From: F1-120-MAGs118 sp013360535
GTDB lineage: Bacteria > Planctomycetota > UBA1135 > GCA-002686595
Reading direction: 5' to 3'
Assembly (NCBI GenBank): GCA_026647215.1
Contig: JAPKHC010000012.1
Coordinates: forward strand, 28,446 to 92,445
Length of the DNA stretch: 64,000 nt
Numbering within the stretch: the stretch's first letter is position 1; each line of letters opens with the position of its first letter. The translations under genes were made by a program, and so were the position numbers. This document shows positions 25,642 to 33,840 of the stretch, piece after piece. The notes beneath the pieces were generated by a model. The model had not been told where the DNA came from and did not search any database. It saw nothing but the letters and a program-made list of their open reading frames with translations.

Positions 25642-26355
25642 TCAGCGCGACACGAGCGCCTCGAGCTCGGTGCGCAGCGCAGGCAGGAGGTTCTGGGCGA
25701 GCAGGCGGTGGCCTTCTGGCGTGGGATGCAGGCCGTCCTCGAGGTTGAGGCGCGCGACGCCGCCGACGCCGGCGAGGAAGTGCGGCACGAGCGCGACCGA
25801 CTCGGCAGCGGCGACGCGCTCGTACAGCGCCGCGAAATCGCGCGAGTAGTCGGGGCCGAGGCTGGTGGGCACGTCCATGCCGACGAGCAGCACGCGGGCG
25901 CCCGACGCGCGCGCGCGCGCGACGATGGCGCGCAGGTTCGTTTCGACCGACGCGAGATCCTGCCCGCGCAGGCCGTCGTTGCCGCCGAGCTCGACCACGA
26001 CGACGGCCGGCTTGCGCGCGAGCACCCAGTCGATGCGGCGCAGGCCGCCAGCGGTGGTGTCGCCGCTGACGCCGGCGTTGACGAGCTCGAAGGGCAGGCC
26101 CGCGGCGGCGAGCTCACGCTGCGCGACGGCCGGGAAGGCCTGGTCGGGGGACAGGTGCAGGCCCGCGGCGAGGCTGTCGCCCAGGAACACGACCACGGGC
26201 GAGCCGGCGGGGATCGTGAGCGCCGGCGCCGCGCCCGCCTCGGCTCCCGCGACCCGGCTCGCGCCGTCGCCGGGCAGCGCGCGCGGGGCGGAATCGTCCG
26301 CTCCGCCGCAGGCGGCGAGCAGGAGGCACAGAAAAAGCGAGGCGGGACGGTGCAT
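25642..26355 (-). CDS. tesA: GDSL-type esterase/lysophospholipase lipoprotein (TesA-like)
   Basis: TesA-type enzymes hydrolyse acyl esters and thioesters in the periplasm. The 237-residue product has a lipoprotein signal with lipobox LLAAC (Cys16), so it should be membrane-anchored. The SGNH blocks are all present: GDSLAAG with the nucleophile Ser61, LVNAGVSGDTTAGGL, VVVVELGGNDGLRG and DGLHPTPEGH. It is divergent (36 bp) from an ABC ATPase/FtsX permease pair, the same neighbourhood as tesA-ybbA-ybbP in E. coli. Confidence 0.88.
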   Translation of the reverse strand: MHRPASLFLCLLLAACGGADDSAPRALPGDGASRVAGAEAGAAPALTIPAGSPVVVFLGDSLAAGLHLSPDQAFPAVAQRELAAAGLPFELVNAGVSGDTTAGGLRRIDWVLARKPAVVVVELGGNDGLRGQDLASVETNLRAIVARARASGARVLLVGMDVPTSLGPDYSRDFAALYERVAAAESVALVPHFLAGVGGVARLNLEDGLHPTPEGHRLLAQNLLPALRTELEALVSR

Positions 26356-26391
26356 CGGCGGGCTCAACGTATCAGATTCGGTGCCCCTCCT

Positions 26392-27078
26392 ATGACCATG
26401 CTGGCCTGCCATCAACTGACCAAACGCCTGTCTTCGGGCGCGACCGAGCTCGTGGTGCTCGACCACGTCGACCTCGAGATCCGCGCGGGCGACTTCGCCG
26501 CCATCCTCGGCCCCTCGGGCAGCGGCAAGTCGACGCTGCTCGGGCTGCTCGCCGGCCTCGACCGGCCGAGCTCGGGAGAGGTGTGGCTCGACGGCGAGCG
26601 CATCGACGACCAGAGCGAGGACGCGCTCAGCCTGCTGCGGCGCCGCAAGGTCGGCTTCGTGTTCCAGTCGTTCCAGCTGCTCGGCAACCTGACGGCGCTC
26701 GAGAACGTGCTGCTGCCGCTCGAGCTCGCTGGAAGCCGCGATGCGCGAGCGCGTGCGAGGGAGCTGCTCGCGCAGGTCGGCCTCGCCGATCGCACGCACC
26801 ATTATCCGGCGCAGCTTTCGGGCGGCGAGCAGCAGCGCGTGGCGCTCGCGCGCGCGTTCGGGCCGCGGCCGAAGGTGCTGTTCGCCGATGAGCCGACAGG
26901 CAACCTCGACGCCGCGACGGGCGCGCGTGTGCTCGAGCTGCTCGGCGACCTGCGCGCGCGTGAAGGAACGACGCTGGTGCTCGTCACGCACGACCGCGAG
27001 GTCGCGCGGCTCGCCGGACGCCGCATCCACCTGCGCGCGGGCCAGGTCGAGCGCATCGAGGAAGGCGCGCTGGCGTGA
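26392..27078 (+). CDS. ybbA: ABC transporter ATPase (YbbA/LolD type)
   Basis: This is the cytosolic ATPase of a MacB/Lol-type ABC system. The 228-residue product has Walker A GPSGSGKST, Q-loop VFQSFQLLGNLTALENVLLP, signature LSGGEQQRVALARAF, Walker B VLFADEPTGNLD and the H-loop THDREV. The next gene starts inside its stop codon (GTGA overlap), so the two are translationally coupled. Opposite orientation to tesA matches the E. coli tesA-ybbA-ybbP layout. Confidence 0.92.
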   Translation: MTMLACHQLTKRLSSGATELVVLDHVDLEIRAGDFAAILGPSGSGKSTLLGLLAGLDRPSSGEVWLDGERIDDQSEDALSLLRRRKVGFVFQSFQLLGNLTALENVLLPLELAGSRDARARARELLAQVGLADRTHHYPAQLSGGEQQRVALARAFGPRPKVLFADEPTGNLDAATGARVLELLGDLRAREGTTLVLVTHDREVARLAGRRIHLRAGQVERIEEGALA

Positions 27079-29600
27079 GGCTCGCGCTGGTGGTGACGGC
27101 GGCGCTGCGCGAGTCGCGTGGCGCGCGCGGCAGGCTCGCGTTCTTCGTGCTGTGCCTCGCGCTCGGCGTCGCGGCGGTGACGGGCGTGAGCGCGCTGGTC
27201 GCGTCGATCGAGTCGGTGCTGCGCTCGCAATCGCGCGAGCTGCTCGGCGCGGACCTGTCGATCGACGCGCGGCGCCCCGTGCCCGAGGTCGTCGACGGCT
27301 ACTTCAATTTCGGCGGGATGCCGGAGCGCAGCGAAGTGCGCGAGCTCGCCACGCTCGTGTCGGCGGGCGGCAAGACCAAGCTCGTCGAGCTCAAGGCCGT
27401 CGAGAGCACGTTCCCGTTCTACGGCGAGATCGTGCTCGATCCACCGGGGCGATTGGGTGAGGTGCTCACGCCGCAACGCTGCGTCGTCGCGCGCGACCTG
27501 CTCGTCGAGACCGGCCTGAAGGTCGGCGACTCGCTCAAGCTCGGCGGCGAGGAGTTCGAGATCGCTGGCGTCGTGCTCGACGAGCCCGGGCGGCTCGACC
27601 TCGCGTTCACGCTGGGCCCGCGCGTGTTCACCAGCCGCGAGGGTCTCGCGCGCACGAAGCTCGAGGGTTTTGGCAGCCGCGTGAGGTACCGCGCTTTGTA
27701 TCGGCTTGCGAGCGATCCCGGCGAGCGCGCGTTGCGCGAGGCGCGCGAGCGGGTCGATGCGGAGGTCGAGGAAGCGCCGTACCTCAAGATCGAGTCGCAC
27801 CGCGACGCGCAGCCGGCCTTGCGGCGTTCGCTCGAGCGTTTCGAGAGTTACCTCGGGCTCGTGGCGCTGCTCTCGCTCGTGCTCGGTGGCACCGGCGTCG
27901 CGCAGATCGTGCGCGCGTGGGTCGCGTCGCGCACGCAAGGTGTCGCGGTGTTGCGCGCGATCGGCTTCCGGCCGCGCGAGGTGCTGGCGATGTACCTCGG
28001 GCACGTCGCGTTGCTCGCGCTCGTGGGCAGCGCCGTCGGAGCGACTTTGGGTTCGCTGCTGCCGTTCCTTGTGCCGCTGGCCGCGCCGGAGCTCGTGCCG
28101 AAGGGCCACCAGATCCTGTGGGAGCTCGCGCCGTTCGCGAAGGGGCTCGCGCTCGGGCTGGGCGTCGCGCTGGTGTTCAGCGTGCCGCCGCTGGTCGCGA
28201 TCTGGCGCGTCGCGCCGGTGCGGGTGCTGCGCAGCGACGTCGAGCCGTTGCCGGCGCCGAAGCTGGTGACGTGGAGCGCTGGCTTCGCGCTCGCGGGCGG
28301 CATTTTCGCCGCGGCTTTCGCGCAGGCGCGCGATCCGCTGTACGCGCTCGCGTTCACGGGCGGACTCGCGGCGCTCGCGGGAACGCTCGCGCTTGCCGCG
28401 CGGGGGCTCGTGTGGATCGCCGGGCGTCTGCCGCGCGAAGGGTTCGATCCGTACCTGCGGCACGGAGTTGCGGCGCTCGCGCGGCCCGGTGCGGGAGTCG
28501 TCGGCGCGACGGTGGCGCTCGGGCTGGGTGTCCTTGTCGTCGTATCGATGGCGCTGATCGACTCGCGCCTGACGGAGCGCCTGCGCACGGCCTTGCCGGA
28601 GGACGCGCCGAGCGTGTTCCTCGTCGATGTGCAGCCCGACCAGTGGGACGGCGTCGAGAGCGAGCTCAAGGGCCTCGGCGCCGCGTTCGTGCGCGACGTG
28701 CCTGTGCTCACCGCGCGCATGAGCGCGATCGACGGCGTCGACGTGAAGGCGCTCTCGCAGAAGCGGCCCGACGACAGCGGCGTCGGCCGCGGGCGCTGGG
28801 TGCTGACGCGCGAGCAGCGCATGACGTGGCTCAAGGAGCTGCCGAACGACAACAAGCTCGTCGCGGGCGCGCTGTGGAACGATCCGGAGCGCCTCGAGTT
28901 GAGCGTCGAGGAGAAGTTCGCCTCCGATCTCGGCGTCGGGCTCGGCTCGCGCATCACGTTCGACGTGCAGGGTGTTCCGATCGAGCTCGTGATCACGTCG
29001 CTGCGCAAGGTCGAGTGGGAGAGCTTCGGCATCAACTTCTTCCTCGTCGCCGAGCCCGGTGCGCTCGACAGCGCGCCGCACTTCCGCCTCGCGGCCGCGC
29101 GGCTCGAGCCCGAGGGCGAGACGCGCCTGCAGGAAGCGCTCGCGGAGCGTTTCCCCAACGTCACGCCCGTGCGCGTGCGCCCGATCCTCGACAAGCTGCT
29201 CTCGGTGCTCTCGCGGCTCGCGCTCGGCGTGCGCGTGCTCGGCCTGTTCACGATCCTCACGGGCCTCGTGATCCTCGGCGGCGTCGCGACCTCGACCGCG
29301 CTGCAACGCGGCCGCGAAGTGGCGCTGCTCAAGACGCTCGGCCTCACGCGTTTCGGTGTCGTGCGGCTTTTTGGCCTCGAATTCGCGCTCGTCGGGCTGG
29401 TGTCGGGCCTGCTCGGCGCCATCGCGGCCTTCGTGCTGTCCGCGCTGTTCCTCGAGCGCGTCGTCGACACGCCCGCGAACCTGCCGTGGTGGGCGCTGCT
29501 CCCCATCGCCCTCGCCGTCGCGCTCGCGAGCGCCATGTGCGGCCTTGTCGCGAGCGCGAAGGCGTTGCGCTCGCGCCCGATCGAGAGCCTGCGCGGCTAG
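27075..29600 (+). CDS. ybbP: FtsX-family ABC permease (YbbP-like)
   Basis: This is the large permease partner of the preceding ATPase; related YbbP/Lol/MacB permeases act on lipids, lipoproteins or peptides rather than classical imports. The 841-residue product has an N-terminal membrane helix (FFVLCLALGVAAVTGVSALV), a large periplasmic domain and a first FtsX block (about 255-385: LVALLSLVLGGTGVAQIVRA). Two more helices follow, then a second periplasmic domain and a final FtsX block (about 715-835: LGLFTILTGLVILGGVATST, GLEFALVGLVSGLLGAIAAF). It is about twice the length of LolC because the FtsX unit is doubled. Its stop codon shares CTAG with the convergent next gene. Confidence 0.88.
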   Translation: MRLALVVTAALRESRGARGRLAFFVLCLALGVAAVTGVSALVASIESVLRSQSRELLGADLSIDARRPVPEVVDGYFNFGGMPERSEVRELATLVSAGGKTKLVELKAVESTFPFYGEIVLDPPGRLGEVLTPQRCVVARDLLVETGLKVGDSLKLGGEEFEIAGVVLDEPGRLDLAFTLGPRVFTSREGLARTKLEGFGSRVRYRALYRLASDPGERALREARERVDAEVEEAPYLKIESHRDAQPALRRSLERFESYLGLVALLSLVLGGTGVAQIVRAWVASRTQGVAVLRAIGFRPREVLAMYLGHVALLALVGSAVGATLGSLLPFLVPLAAPELVPKGHQILWELAPFAKGLALGLGVALVFSVPPLVAIWRVAPVRVLRSDVEPLPAPKLVTWSAGFALAGGIFAAAFAQARDPLYALAFTGGLAALAGTLALAARGLVWIAGRLPREGFDPYLRHGVAALARPGAGVVGATVALGLGVLVVVSMALIDSRLTERLRTALPEDAPSVFLVDVQPDQWDGVESELKGLGAAFVRDVPVLTARMSAIDGVDVKALSQKRPDDSGVGRGRWVLTREQRMTWLKELPNDNKLVAGALWNDPERLELSVEEKFASDLGVGLGSRITFDVQGVPIELVITSLRKVEWESFGINFFLVAEPGALDSAPHFRLAAARLEPEGETRLQEALAERFPNVTPVRVRPILDKLLSVLSRLALGVRVLGLFTILTGLVILGGVATSTALQRGREVALLKTLGLTRFGVVRLFGLEFALVGLVSGLLGAIAAFVLSALFLERVVDTPANLPWWALLPIALAVALASAMCGLVASAKALRSRPIESLRG

Positions 29601-30094
29601 TACGCGCGGATCGCGAACAGCTCGAGCGAGAACGGTCCGACCTGCTTGTCGCCGACGAGCAGGCCCAGCTGCGTCGCGCGCGCGGGCTCGAACGCGGGCG
29701 CGTCCGGCACGCGGCGGCCGCGGAACGTCGGGGCGAGCTCGGTGAAGTCGACGCGCACGAGCGAACGCCGGCCCGCCGGAGCCGTGAACGTCGTCTGGTA
29801 CGTGACACCGTCGAAGTTCTCGTCGAGGCGCAGGCCCAGCTTGCAGGCGTGGCCGTCGCCGATGAGGTCGAGCTCGAGCCCGCGCTGGCCCGCGAGCCCG
29901 AGCGCACGCGGCAGGCAACGCACCGACGCGAAGCCGCCGTTGTTCTCGAGCGAGACGGTGCCGCGGAACACGACGCGATCGCCGAGGAATTCGAGCGCGC
30001 TCGCCGATCGGCCCCCCATCACGACGTCGTCGATGCTGCGCCACGCGAGCGCGGACCTCGGGTCGGAGAAATCGAACAGCGTGGACGGAGGCAT
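29597..30094 (-). CDS. CIA30-family (NDUFAF1-like) protein
   Basis: The 165-residue product matches the CIA30 domain: LFDFSDPRSALAWRSIDDVV, MGGRSASALEFLGDRVVFRG, TVSLENNGGFASVRCLPRAL and the end QVGPFSLELFAIRAY. In mitochondria CIA30/NDUFAF1 assists complex I assembly; in bacteria the role is unproven, and the fold is a galactose-binding jelly roll. No signal peptide. It is 2 bp downstream of the methyltransferase gene and likely co-transcribed with it. Its TAG overlaps that of the convergent permease gene. Confidence 0.8.
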   Translation of the reverse strand: MPPSTLFDFSDPRSALAWRSIDDVVMGGRSASALEFLGDRVVFRGTVSLENNGGFASVRCLPRALGLAGQRGLELDLIGDGHACKLGLRLDENFDGVTYQTTFTAPAGRRSLVRVDFTELAPTFRGRRVPDAPAFEPARATQLGLLVGDKQVGPFSLELFAIRAY

Positions 30095-30096
30095 GT

Positions 30097-30849
30097 TCAG
30101 CGCGGTTTGCGGCCGGCGCGCAGGGCGATGGGCCAGACGACTTCGCGCGTGTCGGGGCCCCAGGCGCGCTCGAGTTGGGGCGCGAGGTCGGCGAGGACGT
30201 CGGTGGGAAGTTCGCGGCGCGCGCGCTGCACGGCGGTCAACGTCGCCGCGTAGTCGAGGAACTGGCGTGCGGTCCAGCTCATGCGGCAGTGGAAGCGCGG
30301 CGCCGCGAGGTCCGCGTAGGGAAACGGCAACGTGCGGTAGCCGGAGTCCACGAACCGGCGCTCCGGCGGCCAGAAGGGCGCGACGCGCTGGTTCAAGGTG
30401 GCGAGGACCGCGTCGACGGCGTCGCTGACGCTGGCGGGCGCGTAGTTCCACACGGCGAGCACGCCACCGGGCTTCAGGACGCGCTCGACTTCGGCGTGGA
30501 AGGCGCTCGAGTCGAACCAGTGCGCGGCGGTTGCGGCGGTGATGAGGTCGGCGCTCGCGGGTTCGAGCACACGCTCGTGCGCGAGCGCGCAGCGGTACTC
30601 GACCCGCGCGTGCGGCACGGCGCGTGCGAGCTGCTCGCGGCTGGGGTCGGTGGCGACGACGCGCGTGAAGGGCTCGGCCAGCGCGACGGCGGCCTGCCCG
30701 TTGCCGGTGCCGACGTCGAGCGCGAGCTCGCGCGAGGCGCACAGGTCGCGCAACCACTCGAAGAGCTCGCGCGGATAGGTCGGGCGGCTCGCGGCGTAGT
30801 CGCTCGCGACGGCGCTGAAGTGATCGGAAAAGCCGGGAGAACCGTCCAT
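30097..30849 (-). CDS. SAM-dependent methyltransferase (class I)
   Basis: The 250-residue product begins FSDHFSAVASDYAASRPTYP and has motif I LALDVGTGNGQAAVALAEPF, motif II VVATDPSREQLARA, and ITAATAAHWFDSSAFHAEVE before RVLKPGGVLAVWNY (motif III). This is a Methyltransf_11-type enzyme similar to yeast Tmt1/trans-aconitate methyltransferase relatives. The substrate is unknown. It is first in a two-gene unit with the CIA30 gene and divergent from the membrane protein gene at 30937. Confidence 0.85.
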   Translation of the reverse strand: MDGSPGFSDHFSAVASDYAASRPTYPRELFEWLRDLCASRELALDVGTGNGQAAVALAEPFTRVVATDPSREQLARAVPHARVEYRCALAHERVLEPASADLITAATAAHWFDSSAFHAEVERVLKPGGVLAVWNYAPASVSDAVDAVLATLNQRVAPFWPPERRFVDSGYRTLPFPYADLAAPRFHCRMSWTARQFLDYAATLTAVQRARRELPTDVLADLAPQLERAWGPDTREVVWPIALRAGRKPR

Positions 30850-30936
30850 TCGCAGGCACGGTAGCGCGCTCGGGCTTCGTGCGCATCGACGGACGCTCCG
30901 GCGCGCCGTAGGGTGGCGCTTTCGAGGAGCCTCGCC

Positions 30937-31482
30937 ATGACCGTCGACAGCACGAACACCCTGCCCGCCACGTACCGCGACACGATCCGCGTGCTGGTCA
31001 AGTACGCCGTCGTGATGACGGTCGTCGGACTGCTCGCGGGCGTCGCGTTCCAGGAGTCGTCGAAGAAGCTCGACTACGCGGACGTCGCACCGGGAGTGCG
31101 GCTCGAGGCGGTGCTGTCGCTCGCGCTGGTGCACGGGCACATGCTCGTGACGGCCGTGATCCTGCCGCTCGTGCTTGCGGGTGCGCTCGACCTCGCGCGG
31201 CGCGCGGGGGGTGCGGAGCTCTCGCTCGGTGCGCAGCGCTGGCTGACGCGCGGCTACCTGCCGTCGGTGACACTGACCGTCGCGTTGATGCTCTACAAGG
31301 GCTACCACACGCTGCTCGCGGTGCGTTTCGGCGAGCGCGACTTCGACGTGATCGACGCGGCCTACTTCGGCGGCGTCGTGCCGCTGCGGCATGCGGTGTA
31401 CGGGGTCGTGCACGTGGCGATGGCGGTCTCGCTGGTCGCCTTCGGCGTGGCGCTCTGGCGCAGCTTCGGCCGCCGGGGCTGA
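30937..31482 (+). CDS. Four-helix membrane protein (DUF2871-like)
   Basis: The 181-residue product has four hydrophobic segments (about residues 22-40, 58-85, 105-125 and 152-175). The charged loop HGHMLVTAVILPL carries histidines inside a helix. Overall it resembles DUF2871 membrane proteins, but I could not confirm that. A CGAGGAG lies 8 bases before the ATG. The long palindrome starts 18 bp after its stop. Confidence 0.5.
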   Translation: MTVDSTNTLPATYRDTIRVLVKYAVVMTVVGLLAGVAFQESSKKLDYADVAPGVRLEAVLSLALVHGHMLVTAVILPLVLAGALDLARRAGGAELSLGAQRWLTRGYLPSVTLTVALMLYKGYHTLLAVRFGERDFDVIDAAYFGGVVPLRHAVYGVVHVAMAVSLVAFGVALWRSFGRRG

Positions 31483-31500
31483 GCGCGACGGGGCGGAAGA

Positions 31501-31635
31501 GCCGAGCCGAGCCGGAATACCGTGCCAGAGCAAGTTTTTCTGCAAACTGCGGCCTGCGTCGACGGCCAGGCCGTCGACGCAGGCCGCAGTTTGCAGAAAA
31601 ACTTGCTCTGGCACGGTATTCCGGCTCGGCTCGGC
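31501..31635. repeat. Perfect 135-base palindrome (copy 1 of a 101-base palindromic element)
   Basis: The arms 31501-31567 and 31569-31635 are exact inverse complements around the single base A at 31568. The inner 101 bases (31518-31618) align without gaps to the palindrome at 44173-44273. It sits between the stop of the membrane protein gene and the SPFH gene and has no coding sense. It ends in a GC-rich inner hairpin flanked by symmetrical T5/A5 tracts. Confidence 0.9.
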
Positions 31636-31749
31636 ATTCCGGCTCCGGCCCGGCATTTCTGACTCCCGAGCGGCATTTCGGCTTTAGCTATTGCGGTGAT
31701 ATCACCGAGATACTATACCGGTCCCCGGCACCCAAGGAGCCCCAAGCCG

Positions 31750-32640
31750 ATGCAAGCCCGCAATCCCTCGCGTGAAACCGCGTTCTCTCCCCTCTCCGGC
31801 TACATGATGCTGCTCGTGACCTTCGGCTTCCTCGCCGCAGGCATCGCCGCCGTCGCCTGGGGAGCCGCCGAGGACGAGCCCGCCGTGGCGCTGATCGTGA
31901 TCCCCTGCGCCCTGGGCTTCTTCCTGTCGCTCCCCGGCTACTTCGTGGTCGAGCCGAACATGGGTCGCGCGCTCGTGCTGTTCGGCAAGTACCGCGGCAC
32001 CGTGCGCACCACCGGCTTCTGGTGGACGAACCCGTTCACGAGCAAGAAGTCGATCTCGCTGCGCGCCCACAACCTCAACGGCGACAAGCTGAAGGTCAAC
32101 GACCTGCTCGGCAACCCGATCGAGATCGCGGTGGTCGTCGTGTGGCAGGTGCAGGACACCGCGCAGGCGCTGTTCGACGTCGAGCAGTTCGAGCACTTCG
32201 TCAGCGTGCAGTCCGAGAGCGCGCTGCGCATGGTCGCGAGCCGGCACCCCTACGACGACGGGCAGGCGGGTGACGTGCTCACCACGCTGCGCGGCTCGTC
32301 GGATGTCGTCGCGCAGGAGCTGCAGGCCGAGCTCAGCACGCGCCTCACCCTCGCGGGCATCGAAGTGCTCGAGGCGCGGCTCTCGCACCTCGCCTACGCG
32401 CCGGAGATCGCGGCCGCGATGCTGCAGCGCCAGCAGGCGAGCGCGATCATCGCCGCACGCAAGCTGATCGTCGAAGGCGCGGTCGGCATGGTCGAGATGG
32501 CGCTGGAGAAGCTCTCCGAGAAGCAGACCGTGGTGCTCGACGACGAGCGTCGCGCGACGTTGACGGGCAACCTGCTCGTGGTGCTGTGCGGCCAGTCGAA
32601 CGCGCAGCCCGTCCTCAACACGGGATCGCTCTACAACTAG
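31750..32640 (+). CDS. SPFH/Band 7 domain membrane protein
   Basis: SPFH proteins form membrane-anchored oligomeric scaffolds. The 296-residue product has two N-terminal membrane helices (about 17-40 and 44-66). The SPFH domain follows: RALVLFGKYRGTVRTTGFWW, IEIAVVVVWQVQDTAQALFD, and LTLAGIEVLEARLSHLAYAP with a helical segment AAAMLQRQQASAIIAARKLI. An AAGGAG precedes the ATG. A small ribbon-helix-helix gene lies 10 bp downstream. Confidence 0.87.
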   Translation: MQARNPSRETAFSPLSGYMMLLVTFGFLAAGIAAVAWGAAEDEPAVALIVIPCALGFFLSLPGYFVVEPNMGRALVLFGKYRGTVRTTGFWWTNPFTSKKSISLRAHNLNGDKLKVNDLLGNPIEIAVVVVWQVQDTAQALFDVEQFEHFVSVQSESALRMVASRHPYDDGQAGDVLTTLRGSSDVVAQELQAELSTRLTLAGIEVLEARLSHLAYAPEIAAAMLQRQQASAIIAARKLIVEGAVGMVEMALEKLSEKQTVVLDDERRATLTGNLLVVLCGQSNAQPVLNTGSLYN

Positions 32641-32650
32641 GGGCGCGGCG

Positions 32651-32833
32651 GTGGCGAAGGGCGAGCGCAAGGTCGAGGAGGAGCCGCAGGAGCGCAAGCC
32701 GTTCCTGCTGCGCCTGCCGCCGGACCTGATGGCCGAGCTGAAAGGCTGGGCCGCGCAGGACCTGCGCTCGCTCAACGGCCACATCGAGTTCCTGCTGCGC
32801 GAGGCGGTCAAGCGGCGCAAGGGCGCGAAGTGA
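32651..32833 (+). CDS. Small Arc/ribbon-helix-helix protein next to SPFH gene
   Basis: The 60-residue product (GTG start) contains RKPFLLRLPPDLMAELKGWA followed by AQDLRSLNGHIEFLLREAVK. This is the beta strand plus two helices of Arc-like RHH DNA-binding proteins, where the strand residues contact DNA as a dimer. A basic end (RRKGAK) follows. With a 10-bp gap to the SPFH gene the two are surely one transcript. It may autoregulate the pair or act in a complex with the scaffold; no toxin gene is nearby. Confidence 0.75.
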   Translation: MAKGERKVEEEPQERKPFLLRLPPDLMAELKGWAAQDLRSLNGHIEFLLREAVKRRKGAK

Positions 32834-32859
32834 GCGTTGCGGGTAAGCTCCCGCGCGCC

Positions 32860-33828
32860 ATGAAGCTCCACTTGCTCCGCAACTTCGCCGCACTCATCGC
32901 CTTCGCCCTGTTCGCGCCGCGCGCGCCCGCGCAGTCGATCTGCCACGCGCTCAACGACACGGCGACGTTCCTCAACACGGTCTCGACAGGCAACGCGTTC
33001 TTCGCGATCCGCGTCGACCTGCCCGCGAGCACGACGGTCACGCGCGTCGAGCTCTTCACCGGCGAAGTGACCGCGCTGCATCAGGTCGACCTGTGGAGCC
33101 ACGACGCGTCGACGGGCAAGCCGCTCGCGCTGCTCGGCTCGGGGCCGCTCCCGATTTCGCCCACGAACGCGTGGCAGGGCGCGGACCTCACCACGCCCGT
33201 CGCGCTCACCGGCGGCCAGACGTACTGGATCGTGTGGCGCGCGGCCCTCGGTGCGCAGGCGAGCCTCGACCTCGTCGGCTCGAGCCCCGGTCCCCTGTGG
33301 ACGATCTCCGTCGACGGCGGCACGACCTGGTTCACGCCCGTCCAGTCGAACGATCGCCAATGGAAGTACCGCCTCGTCGGCAGCTGCCTCACGCCGCCCA
33401 CGAGCTACTGCACCGCGGGCACGACCACGAATGGCTGCAACGCAACGCTCGCGAGCACCGGCATTCCCTCCGCGAGCGCGACCTCGGGCTTCGTCGTCAC
33501 CGCGAGCCAGGTCGAAGGCCAGAAGCAGGGCCTCTTCTTCTACTCGCTCTCCGGTCCGCACGCGCAACCCTGGGGCACCGGCACGAGCTTCCTCTGCGTC
33601 CACCCGCCGACGCAACGTGGCCCCGTCGCGACCAGCGGCGGCACGAGCAACGCCTGCGACGGTTCGCTCACCCTCGACTGGAACGCCTTCCGCGCGAGCT
33701 CCCCCACGATCCTCGGCGCCCCCTTTCAAGGTGGCGAGGACATTTGGCTTCAGGCCTGGTTCCGCGACCCGCCCGCCCCGAAGTCCACGAGCCTCTCCGA
33801 CGCGCTCACGTTTACCGTCGCGCCGTAA
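32860..33828 (+). CDS. Secreted protein with YC..GC C-terminal module
   Basis: The 322-residue product has a signal peptide (MKLHLLRNFAALIAFALFAP, then RAPAQS). Residues about 25-180 are a beta-rich domain of the kind seen in surface-exposed jelly rolls (NAFFAIRVDLPASTTVTRVE, TYWIVWRAALGAQASLDLVG). The last 140 residues are the shared module: SYCTAGTTTNGCNATL, FVVTASQVEGQKQGLFFYS, FLCVHPPTQRG, ACDGSLTLDWNAF, AWFRDPPAP and terminal LTFTVAP. The ATG at 32860 is chosen because it starts the signal peptide. Function unknown. Confidence 0.6.
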   Translation: MKLHLLRNFAALIAFALFAPRAPAQSICHALNDTATFLNTVSTGNAFFAIRVDLPASTTVTRVELFTGEVTALHQVDLWSHDASTGKPLALLGSGPLPISPTNAWQGADLTTPVALTGGQTYWIVWRAALGAQASLDLVGSSPGPLWTISVDGGTTWFTPVQSNDRQWKYRLVGSCLTPPTSYCTAGTTTNGCNATLASTGIPSASATSGFVVTASQVEGQKQGLFFYSLSGPHAQPWGTGTSFLCVHPPTQRGPVATSGGTSNACDGSLTLDWNAFRASSPTILGAPFQGGEDIWLQAWFRDPPAPKSTSLSDALTFTVAP

Positions 33829-33840
33829 CGGGCCGCGCGC

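Noticed and set aside
31501..31635. Palindrome as an ordinary Rho-independent terminator or a CRISPR unit
   Set aside because: There is no T-run after the stem on either strand (the A/T tracts are inside the stem), arms of 67 bases are far too long, and there are no repeat-spacer units.
32651..32833. RHH gene as antitoxin of a toxin-antitoxin pair
   Set aside because: No small toxin-like gene overlaps or adjoins it; the neighbour on one side is the SPFH gene and on the other a secreted protein gene.
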